Positions 7,456-12,800 of a stretch of DNA of 12,800 nucleotides are shown here, piece by piece (position 1 is the stretch's first letter; every line of letters starts with the position of its first letter). The position numbers and the translations under genes are program-made. The stretch comes from Methanobacteriota archaeon (lineage in GTDB: Archaea > Thermoplasmatota > Poseidoniia > Poseidoniales > Thalassarchaeaceae). The stretch lies in the NCBI GenBank assembly GCA_002725475.1, contig PBPH01000005.1, positions 4,314 through 17,113 on the forward strand. The letters are read 5' to 3'. Under the pieces are notes generated by a model. That model was not told the DNA's origin, ran no database searches, and saw nothing but the letters and a program-made list of their open reading frames with translations.

Positions 7456-8157
7456 TCACGCGGAGGGGACTTCCTCTTCATCATTACCAAATTCACCAGC
7501 CCCCAACAAAAGTGGCTCATCCAGGGGGGTCATTTCAATTGGGAAAGATTGTAACATTTTTTGAACCCAAGTAAGTAAAATAGAGTCTAGAATCATATTT
7601 GTAGCAAAATGAACCATGATTGCTAAAGCACCAATTCTGAGTGATTGGAGAACCAATGAGTATTGGCCTTGTTCTGTAAAAATGAGCCAACCAACGGGTT
7701 CCAAAGTAAAATACAGAGCGATTATCAATAATACACCACCAAGGGCACCTGACTGCCAATTATTTCTTTCTCGGCTATGCATTAGCAAAACTGTAGCAAT
7801 TAGGACGAAAATAGGGATTAAATATGATACATGAATAAATTCAAGGTCCATGATCATTGAAGTAGGTAGTTCAGGATCGGAATCCCCCAATGAGTTCCCA
7901 ATGACTGAAACTGTTAGCCACCAAAATATTCCAATCGTTGCGAATAGAATGCCCCCCATTACTGAACGACTGTGAATCATCTGACCCATTTCATGATGGT
8001 CTTTTGGCTGTAGCCTATTCAACACACTGTTGGCAAGTTCAAGGTTGTCTGGGTGTGGCAAATTTGCATCGCTATCAGTCACTTCCAACCTAGAATCCGC
8101 AATCTCATCCCCACCTTCAGACGATGCTCCCACTTCAACCACGGAGGGCTTGGTCAC
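7456..8157 (-). CDS. Four-helix membrane protein of unknown function
   Basis: I do not recognise this protein. With GTG 8157 as start it has 233 residues. The N-terminal 60 or so are acidic and hydrophilic. Four hydrophobic segments follow at about 66-89, 107-127, 137-160 and 170-198. The tail is short and acidic (EFGNDEEEVPSA). There is no signal peptide and no recognisable catalytic motif. The frame stays open to 8292, but that would overlap folP by about 90 bases and encode atypical sequence, so a later start is better. GTG 8157 and GTG 8142 are both possible and neither has a Shine-Dalgarno site; 8142 would suit a leaderless message, because a TATA-like element lies about 28 bases upstream of it. 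The gene is the first of the minus-strand run and is followed after 19 bases by trm56. A link to tRNA modification is not implied by the sequence. Confidence 0.8.
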   Translation of the reverse strand: MTKPSVVEVGASSEGGDEIADSRLEVTDSDANLPHPDNLELANSVLNRLQPKDHHEMGQMIHSRSVMGGILFATIGIFWWLTVSVIGNSLGDSDPELPTSMIMDLEFIHVSYLIPIFVLIATVLLMHSRERNNWQSGALGGVLLIIALYFTLEPVGWLIFTEQGQYSLVLQSLRIGALAIMVHFATNMILDSILLTWVQKMLQSFPIEMTPLDEPLLLGAGEFGNDEEEVPSA

Positions 8158-8165
8158 TGCGTGGG

Positions 8166-8173
8166 ATGATAAA
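8166..8173. promoter_or_regulatory. TATA-like element in the 41-base divergent promoter region
   Basis: The region between the membrane-protein gene and folP is only 41 bases. Its single AT-rich element is ATGATAAA on the plus strand, TTTATCAT on the minus strand. Its centre is about 29 bases before the folP ATG (8199) and about 28 bases before an internal GTG (8142) of the divergent gene. Those are archaeal TATA-to-start distances for leaderless transcripts. It could serve either or both directions. Tentative. Confidence 0.35.
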
Positions 8174-8183
8174 CGATTGCCCC

Positions 8184-8188
8184 GAGGG
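8184..8188 (+). promoter_or_regulatory. Possible Shine-Dalgarno site of folP
   Basis: GAGGG lies ten bases before ATG 8199. It is the only purine-rich match near any candidate folP start and helps choose 8199 over the upstream ATGs at 8124 and 8166. It competes with the idea of a leaderless folP message. Confidence 0.4.
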
Positions 8189-8198
8189 CGGGTTAGAC

Positions 8199-9047
8199 AT
8201 GCGTGACTTGGCACCTTTCTTGAAATGCCGGAATGATGGGCGGCCGCGTTTAATGGGCATTGTAAATGTGACTCCGGATTCGTTTCACGCAAATTCTAGA
8301 GTTTCTTCGATAGAAGATGCTGTGCAGCGCGCTATTCTAATGTGGGAAGATGGTGCAGATTGGGTAGATATTGGAGGGGAATCAACTCGTCCAGGTTCCA
8401 AACCTGTAGATGTAAATGAGGAAATGGAGAGAGTTGTTCCAGTAATCAAGGCTCTTCGAGAGGCAAAACCGTTTGGTTTGATTTCTGTTGATACTCGCAG
8501 AGTTGAAGTTGCTTCAGCTGCCCTTGAAGCCGGTGCAGATATGATTAACGATGTTTCTGGACTTAGGAATAAGGAAATGTTTGATTTGGTGATTCATTCA
8601 GTAAGCCCTGTATGCATCATGCATATGCAGGGAGAGCCTGGAAATATGCAAAATAATCCACATTACGAAGACGTTGTTTCTGAAGTTAGTCAAAACTTAT
8701 TGGGCACTGCGGACAGACTTATTCGGGAAGGCCACCCACCAGAACTAATCATTCTCGACCCCGGGATTGGATTCGGAAAAAATTTGAAGCAGAATCTAGA
8801 ATTGTTGTCAAATTCATCAAATTTAGGTAGTCTCGGCAGGTTTCCGATACTTTGGGGAGTAAGTAGGAAATCGCTTTTTGATGATTTATTGAATAGGGAG
8901 AAGTCAGAAAATCGGCTTTCAGGAACACTTGGAGTCGCCGCTTATGCCTATCGTAAAGGAATTGACATACTAAGAGTGCATGATGTTGCCGAGCATAATG
9001 ATTTATTGAAAGTCATAACCCAATTGGAGGCATTGGAAAATGAGTGA
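8199..9047 (+). CDS. folP: Dihydropteroate synthase
   Basis: FolP joins p-aminobenzoate to hydroxymethyl-dihydropterin pyrophosphate to give dihydropteroate in folate synthesis. The 282-residue product has the TIM-barrel signatures in order: MGIVNVTPDSFH (19-30), the loop IGGESTRPGSKPV (58-70), SVDTRRVEV (96-104), INDVSGL (116-122), IMHMQGEPGNM (140-150), ILDPGIGFGKN (185-195), GVSRKS (220-225) and the C-terminal LRVHDV (258-263). These cover the pterin pocket, the pABA/pyrophosphate loops and the SRK motif, so the enzyme should be active. Length and the 18 residues before MGIVNVTP match bacterial FolP closely. I chose ATG 8199 for that reason; the ATGs at 8124 and 8166 would extend into the divergent gene or its promoter. 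It overlaps the TraB-family gene by 8 bases and is likely cotranscribed with it. Archaeal relatives that act in methanopterin synthesis are more diverged, so a true folate role is likely. Confidence 0.95.
   Translation: MRDLAPFLKCRNDGRPRLMGIVNVTPDSFHANSRVSSIEDAVQRAILMWEDGADWVDIGGESTRPGSKPVDVNEEMERVVPVIKALREAKPFGLISVDTRRVEVASAALEAGADMINDVSGLRNKEMFDLVIHSVSPVCIMHMQGEPGNMQNNPHYEDVVSEVSQNLLGTADRLIREGHPPELIILDPGIGFGKNLKQNLELLSNSSNLGSLGRFPILWGVSRKSLFDDLLNREKSENRLSGTLGVAAYAYRKGIDILRVHDVAEHNDLLKVITQLEALENE
9026..9030 (+). promoter_or_regulatory. Shine-Dalgarno site of the TraB-family gene inside folP
   Basis: GGAGG lies nine bases before ATG 9040, within the last codons of folP. It supports the start at 9040 and translation from a shared message with folP. 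Confidence 0.65.
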
Positions 9048-10203
9048 TGTACCAATCATAGATATAGATGAAAAATTGCGAATAATTGGCACGGCCCATA
9101 TTAGTCGCAGTAGCGCAGATGTTGTGAGGCAAAATATCGTCGATTGGAAACCTGACGTAGTTGCTGTAGAATTAGATGAAGGTCGTCTTAGAGCACTTAG
9201 AAACCCGGAGGCTTTTGACGCGGAAGCATTATCAAAAGTAATCAAAACAGGAAGAACAACACTAGTTCTTTTCCAGAGTTTATTGGCAGTAGAACAGAGG
9301 AAAATGGGAATCGAAGTAGGAGAGCAGGTGGGCGTCGACCTCCTTGCAGCAATCGAAACCGCGGAAGAATTCAACATCCCAGTTGAATTAGTAGATCGAG
9401 ATATCCAAATTACTCTAAAAAGGGCTTGGAAAAGGATGAAACTGCTGGAGAAGTGGAGAATTCTATACTCACTATTAGGGGATGAACCTGATGAAGAAAA
9501 TGTTGATGTTGAAAGTTTGCTTAAAGATGGAGATTTAATCACTCAACTGATGAATGAATTACGTGAAAGTGCCCCTGGTGCTGGATCTGTGCTTGTAGAT
9601 GAAAGAGATGACTACTTAGCTGGATCAATAGATGAATTAAGAGGTAAAGGAAGGGTGCTAGCTATTATCGGAGCGGGTCACCTAGATGGCGTCTCTGGAC
9701 GATTACATAAGGGAAAGAAAGTCACTCAAAACGAATGGGATGAACTGAAATCATTACCTGCGCCAAACCCCGTTTGGAAAATTATGAAATGGGGTTTCCC
9801 TATGGCAGTCATAGGACTTTTCACATACCTTTTGATGCAGGGAGATTACAATCAACTTTTGGATGTTGCATACACATGGCTTGCTTTGAATGCCTTCCTT
9901 GCAGCGCTTGGGGCCCTATTAGCTAGAGGGCACGTGCTTTCGATAATTACCGCAGCATTGGCCTCACCAATCACATCACTTAATCCCACTTTAGCAGCAG
10001 GTTGGTTTGCTGGAGCAGTTCAAATGAAAGTGGCAAAACCTACTGCTGGAGACTTGCAGGATTTCTTGAAACTAGATGAGTTCAGCCTGTTCTGGAGCAA
10101 CAGAGTTGGACGAGTTCTTCTCGTCACTGCACTTGCCAATGTTGGATCATCAATAGGGGCATATCTAGCAGGAACGGCAATCATTGGAACTCTCGTTTCA
10201 TAG
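9040..10203 (+). CDS. TraB/PrgY family membrane protein
   Basis: The 387-residue product has the TraB/PrgY domain, a family related to the TIKI and EreA/ChaN-like proteins, some of which are metalloproteases. The N-terminal soluble part (1-240) shows the usual conserved blocks: IIGTAHISRSSADVV (15-29), VVAVELDEGRL (40-50), ELVDRD (116-121), LVDERDDYLA (185-194) and IIGAGHLDGV (209-218). The GTAH and GAGH histidines and the acidic residues are the candidate metal ligands. The C-terminal 140 residues are hydrophobic, with about four membrane segments (about 252-267, 279-296, 298-328 as a long or re-entrant stretch, and 358-386), an arrangement typical of archaeal TraB proteins. In enterococci PrgY lowers pheromone activity, but the archaeal role is unknown. 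The ATG start overlaps folP by 8 bases and has GGAGG nine bases upstream. The family assignment is firm; catalytic function is not shown. Confidence 0.9.
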   Translation: MSDVPIIDIDEKLRIIGTAHISRSSADVVRQNIVDWKPDVVAVELDEGRLRALRNPEAFDAEALSKVIKTGRTTLVLFQSLLAVEQRKMGIEVGEQVGVDLLAAIETAEEFNIPVELVDRDIQITLKRAWKRMKLLEKWRILYSLLGDEPDEENVDVESLLKDGDLITQLMNELRESAPGAGSVLVDERDDYLAGSIDELRGKGRVLAIIGAGHLDGVSGRLHKGKKVTQNEWDELKSLPAPNPVWKIMKWGFPMAVIGLFTYLLMQGDYNQLLDVAYTWLALNAFLAALGALLARGHVLSIITAALASPITSLNPTLAAGWFAGAVQMKVAKPTAGDLQDFLKLDEFSLFWSNRVGRVLLVTALANVGSSIGAYLAGTAIIGTLVS

Positions 10204-10302
10204 CCTAACTATTGATTGCATTGTTACTATTGAATAACAGGAGTTTCAATGACTCGGAAATAGAATGAGAATGTTCAAACACTGAATGGTTTTCGGAAAA
10301 AT

Positions 10303-10650
10303 ATGTCAATCATAGAAGCTTACAATGAGGCATGGGATAACGCAGACGTAGACGCACTTGCGGCGATTTTACATGACGAATTCGTGTTTAATCCACATGT
10401 TGGTGGCGTAACAATGGGAAAATCCGATGCTCTAGGATTTGCAGCGGCGGCTTCCACAACCTCTGAAGGTAACCGAGTTCTTTTCGAAAATAATGATGTT
10501 GGAGTGTCTCATTCGGTTGTTCACTTTGCCAATGGATCCACTTCTGAAGCCGTACTTTTTTTCATGAAATTCAAGGATGGCCAAATCGTATCAATAGAAA
10601 CAGGAGCCACTCCACTGTCAGATGATTATCGCATTGTTGGCAGTGACTAG
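10303..10650 (+). CDS. NTF2/SnoaL-like small protein
   Basis: This 115-residue protein has the pattern of the cone-shaped NTF2-like fold seen in SnoaL-type proteins. An N-terminal helix (SIIEAYNEAWDNADVDALAAILHDEFVF) is followed by NPHVGGVTMGKSDALGFAAAA, then a run of strands (RVLFENNDVGVSHSVVHFA, SEAVLFFMKFKDGQIVSIETGATPL). Such proteins act as small-molecule isomerases, cyclases or hydrolases, or as binding proteins; the substrate here cannot be read from the sequence. There is no signal peptide. The start at ATG 10303 has only a weak GGA upstream, and the preceding 99 bases contain no clear promoter, though a new transcript is possible. It lies 70 bases before the M28 lipoprotein gene in the same direction. 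Function is unassigned. Confidence 0.78.
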   Translation: MSIIEAYNEAWDNADVDALAAILHDEFVFNPHVGGVTMGKSDALGFAAAASTTSEGNRVLFENNDVGVSHSVVHFANGSTSEAVLFFMKFKDGQIVSIETGATPLSDDYRIVGSD

Positions 10651-10712
10651 AATGGACACCGCGCAGGTCACGGATTCGGCAGGCCGATTCATTCAGATAG
10701 ACCTTCATAATC

Positions 10713-10716
10713 GGAG
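10713..10716 (+). promoter_or_regulatory. Shine-Dalgarno site deciding the M28 lipoprotein start
   Basis: GGAG lies four bases before ATG 10721. The frame is open 33 codons further back, into the NTF2-like gene, but only the 10721 start puts a normal signal peptide at the N-terminus. Confidence 0.5.
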
Positions 10717-10720
10717 ACCT

Positions 10721-12316
10721 ATGCGTTCACGGGCGCCGACTGTCTTCCTGATGGTTTTACTCCTTCTAGGGACGCCTTTGTCTGGATGCTTTGGTAACAG
10801 TGATTCATCGCCACCAAGTGCAAAAGATTTGAGCATCGAGGGTTCATATGTTGCAGGGGATTGGAGTAAGGTGACACTGGTTGCAAAAACAGACTTGAGC
10901 GTCTACATTCCGTATTTCGTGGTCGACCCCGGTAGTTTTCGAGCTCAAAACGGAACTGTACTAGACCTCAAATCTGGAACCAGTAAAACGGTCGATTGGC
11001 TACTTCCACCCAGAAACCCCAGCGCCATGGTAATGTTGGGTGATTATGGGCGCACTGAATGGCCGGTTCGGGCTGCCAATGAATCATGGCAGGATTGGAT
11101 TGAAGATCCGTCGAATGGTGGGGCCGTGAAGATAACGGGGAATGGTGACAATGGAACATGGAATTGGTTAACTGCACACGATTCCGATGGAGGTCCAGCA
11201 GCCATCAAATCGTTTGATACGGTTCGGCCCCAACGCTCCGATTTGACAATGGATGATGGAGTCGATGCTTCAGCAGGTTGGGTGGATGGTCGATCTGTTT
11301 ACGAATGGGTTGAGTTTATGACCGATGAAACACCCTGTCCGGATGTGGTTACTTGTGGCACGGATGGCGCTGTCGGATATTTGGACCGCTGGGTTGGAAA
11401 TCAAAACCCATCTTATGAGGAGGCAATAGATTATTTTGAAGGCGTAATGACCGGTTTTGGATTACGAGCTGAAGTTCATCGCTACTGGACAGGTACAGTT
11501 TGGGCGGCGAATGTTTGTGGCTACAAAGATGGAACGACATTCCCTGACGAATGGCTGGTTTTTGGGGGGCATTTTGACATCGCCCCTTATGCAACCCCAA
11601 CATCATTGATTCCGGGGTTAGAACAAACAGGATATGGAACGAGAACTGGAGCGTATGACAACTCAGCAGGTTCAGCAATGGTACTAACTACTGCTGGGGC
11701 ATTGGCGGATTTCGATGCCCGGAGAACCATGGTTTTCTGCTTGTGGTCTAGTGAAGAAGAGGGGTTGTGGGGCTCTCGTGCATTTGCTGGAGATATCCCC
11801 TCAGGCGTCACTGTGAGCAATTATCTCAATCTGGATATGGCAGGAGTGAATTATCCAGGAGACTACGCGCTATCGGTGTATTTGGGCCCAGATGGCAGTG
11901 ATGATGTTGTCGACCAGCCTGGGATGTTCCATCTCGCAGAATGGATTGGTGCCGATGCTCTTGACCTTGCGTACCAGATGGAGCGCGGGGCTGCAGAGTG
12001 GGCTGCTGGTGGCGAGGACCCATTGTGGCAAATCGAGTACGAAGATACAGTAGCCATTTACGAATCCCCCACCGCTCGAAGTGATCACGATTCCTTCCAA
12101 GACATAGGGGTAGCCACCCTTGGTTGGAATGGTGTGGTTGATGGATTCCCCTGCTACCACAAAACATGTGACAAATTGGAGACCTTGGAGGAATATATGG
12201 TGACGGACAGCGCCACAGGGGTTGCGAATCTTGCGCATTCTTGGGATATTGTTACATGGTGGGCAGTCTTTGCTTTCCTGCACATGGATCAAACACCAGT
12301 ACCAAACGAATTGTGA
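10721..12316 (+). CDS. Secreted M28-family metallopeptidase, lipoprotein
   Basis: This 531-residue protein is a zinc aminopeptidase-like exopeptidase of the M28 family, exported and anchored by lipid. A signal peptide (MRSRAPTVFLMVLLLLGTPLSGC) ends in a lipobox with Cys23 as the acylation site. An uncharacterised region with many Gly, Asp and Trp residues covers about 30-215. The peptidase domain (about 225-525) has all five zinc ligands: His284 (GGHFD), Asp313 (AYDNSAG), Glu346 next to catalytic Glu345 (SSEEEGLWGS), Asp372 (LDMAG) and His456 (SDHDSF). It should therefore be active. I chose ATG 10721 because it places the signal peptide at the N-terminus and has GGAG upstream. It would release amino acids from peptides outside the cell for uptake, a feature of protein-degrading marine archaea. 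Base composition is clearly higher in G and C than in lysS. A perfect hairpin follows the stop. Specificity is not predictable. Confidence 0.94.
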   Translation: MRSRAPTVFLMVLLLLGTPLSGCFGNSDSSPPSAKDLSIEGSYVAGDWSKVTLVAKTDLSVYIPYFVVDPGSFRAQNGTVLDLKSGTSKTVDWLLPPRNPSAMVMLGDYGRTEWPVRAANESWQDWIEDPSNGGAVKITGNGDNGTWNWLTAHDSDGGPAAIKSFDTVRPQRSDLTMDDGVDASAGWVDGRSVYEWVEFMTDETPCPDVVTCGTDGAVGYLDRWVGNQNPSYEEAIDYFEGVMTGFGLRAEVHRYWTGTVWAANVCGYKDGTTFPDEWLVFGGHFDIAPYATPTSLIPGLEQTGYGTRTGAYDNSAGSAMVLTTAGALADFDARRTMVFCLWSSEEEGLWGSRAFAGDIPSGVTVSNYLNLDMAGVNYPGDYALSVYLGPDGSDDVVDQPGMFHLAEWIGADALDLAYQMERGAAEWAAGGEDPLWQIEYEDTVAIYESPTARSDHDSFQDIGVATLGWNGVVDGFPCYHKTCDKLETLEEYMVTDSATGVANLAHSWDIVTWWAVFAFLHMDQTPVPNEL

Positions 12317-12320
12317 GCGC

Positions 12321-12343
12321 GAGGGTGTTATGGTAACACCCTC
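12321..12343 (+). terminator. Perfect 10-bp hairpin after the M28 gene, likely terminator
   Basis: The arms GAGGGTGTTA (12321-12330) and TAACACCCTC (12334-12343) pair without mismatch around a three-base loop TGG. The plus strand continues with a T-rich TGTTGTTT. The hairpin begins four bases after the TGA of the M28 gene and lies between convergent genes. On the minus strand no T tract follows, so it mainly serves the plus-strand gene. Archaea usually terminate at T-runs and hairpins are less needed, so function is likely but not certain. Confidence 0.7.
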
Positions 12344-12353
12344 TGTTGTTTGA

Positions 12354-12800
12354 CTAGATGCTGTAAAGCTCGACTTTTTTGAATTTGTTTCTTGAGATGT
12401 AGAGCAGCAACATCGTGGTGGTAAAGTAAACAATTATGCCTAGGGTCATGACTGAGAACGTAACCATCTCAGAAGGTACTTTCTCAAATTCTACAAAACG
12501 CCAAGTGAATGTACCCAATAACACATTATGCAAACCATGCCAGAAAATACACACCCAAATATTTCTAGAAATTTGATATGCATAGCCGAAAATCATCCCC
12601 ATCCCAATCCATTCAATTAAAATGTATACTAGCCACAAACCTTCCATTTCATAGAAAATAATGGCGATTGGTAGATGCATCAACCCAAATAGGATTGATG
12701 CCAAAGCAAGCGATTGCCATTTGGGCAATACTTTCTCAAATTGGTTTTGTAAGAAACCTCGAAAAACGAACTCTTCGACAATCGCTACAATTAACAGATT
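12354..12800 (-). CDS. CPBP-family intramembrane protease (C-terminal part, 5' end outside window)
   Basis: The CPBP (CAAX protease and bacteriocin-processing, also called Abi) family comprises membrane-embedded glutamate proteases that cut prenylated or other membrane substrates. The frame stays open to the right edge, so only the last 148 residues are seen and the TTG at 12728 is internal. All three family motifs are present: EEFVFRG (residues 9-15, the EExxxR motif), FGLMHLP (about 38-44, FxxxH) and HGLHN (HxxxN) before the last hydrophobic region. Several hydrophobic helices separate and follow them, and the end is a basic tail. The catalytic set is complete, so the enzyme looks active. 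It converges with the M28 gene, 37 bases apart across a hairpin. Substrate and physiological role cannot be read here; family members range from protein maturation to bacteriocin self-immunity. Confidence 0.92.
   Translation of the reverse strand, partial: NLLIVAIVEEFVFRGFLQNQFEKVLPKWQSLALASILFGLMHLPIAIIFYEMEGLWLVYILIEWIGMGMIFGYAYQISRNIWVCIFWHGLHNVLLGTFTWRFVEFEKVPSEMVTFSVMTLGIIVYFTTTMLLLYISRNKFKKVELYSI

Noticed and set aside
8124..8198. Upstream ATG starts for folP at 8124 and 8166
   Set aside because: They overlap the divergent gene or the likely promoter, and the start at 8199 already gives the normal FolP length.
8158..8292. N-terminal extension of the membrane-protein gene to 8292
   Set aside because: It would overlap the start of folP and its promoter region, and the encoded His/Arg/Pro-rich stretch does not look like a real N-terminus.
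10208..10233. Direct repeat ACTATTGA twice in the gap before the NTF2-like gene
   Set aside because: Eight AT-rich bases repeated once in a 99-base gap is easily chance, and it does not sit at a promoter-like position.
10241..10263. Possible four-codon reading frame with GGAG upstream in the gap before the NTF2-like gene
   Set aside because: Too short to support as a gene, and no sign of attenuation structure around it.
10622..10720. Upstream extension of the M28 gene overlapping the NTF2-like gene
   Set aside because: It would bury the signal peptide and lipobox inside the protein; ATG 10721 has GGAG upstream.
11349..12167. Long open frames on the minus strand opposite the M28 gene
   Set aside because: They are shadows of the strongly coding plus strand: compositionally odd, without motifs, and overlapping each other.
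12354..12800. Defence system suggested by the CPBP (Abi) protein
   Set aside because: The Abi name is historical, and neighbouring genes are metabolic or peptidase genes with no defence partner visible.

Overview
The window looks like a chromosomal segment of a planktonic euryarchaeon. A Marine Group II (Poseidoniales-like) source is my best guess. The archaeal assignment rests on a class I lysyl-tRNA synthetase together with an archaea-specific tRNA ribose methyltransferase of the Trm56 type, an archaeal-style TraB/PrgY membrane protein and AT-rich TATA-like elements. Some genes have a more bacterial look: a full-length two-half CarB, a FolP-type dihydropteroate synthase, a lipobox-bearing M28 peptidase lipoprotein and a CPBP protease. 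That mixture is common in marine planktonic archaea. The species assignment is inference. I see no mobile element, CRISPR array, rRNA, tRNA or phage gene.

Layout. The plus-strand 3' part of lysS (1-825) is followed by a zinc-ribbon/coiled-coil protein of unknown function (896-2110). This faces the minus-strand cluster tail to tail, and an exact 16-base palindrome (2107-2122) contains both stop codons. The minus-strand cluster, in transcription order, is a four-helix membrane protein (8157-7456), trm56 (7436-6906), carA (6809-5487) and carB (5487-2119). carA and carB share one base (TGATG) and carB has a good Shine-Dalgarno site inside carA. From a 41-base divergent intergenic region, folP (8199-9047) and a TraB-family gene (9040-10203) run on the plus strand and overlap by 8 bases. 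Next come an NTF2/SnoaL-like small protein (10303-10650) and a secreted M28 metallopeptidase lipoprotein (10721-12316). A perfect 10-bp hairpin (12321-12343) ends this run. A minus-strand CPBP protease gene faces it and runs off the right edge.

How the genes fit together. carA and carB form the glutamine-dependent carbamoyl phosphate synthetase that feeds pyrimidine and arginine synthesis. folP makes the pteroate precursor of folate. lysS and trm56 serve tRNA charging and tRNA maturation. The M28 lipoprotein would digest peptides outside the cell, which fits a protein-degrading heterotroph. The zinc-ribbon protein, the four-helix membrane protein and the physiological role of the TraB protein remain unexplained.

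The region is gene-dense. The longest gaps are about 70 to 100 bases (826-895, 6810-6905, 10204-10302, 10651-10720), and no stretch of 300 bases lacks a gene. I found no convincing evidence of a novel defence or mobile system. The best leads are the two lineage-type unknowns, the symmetric palindrome at the convergent stops, and the compact divergent promoter.
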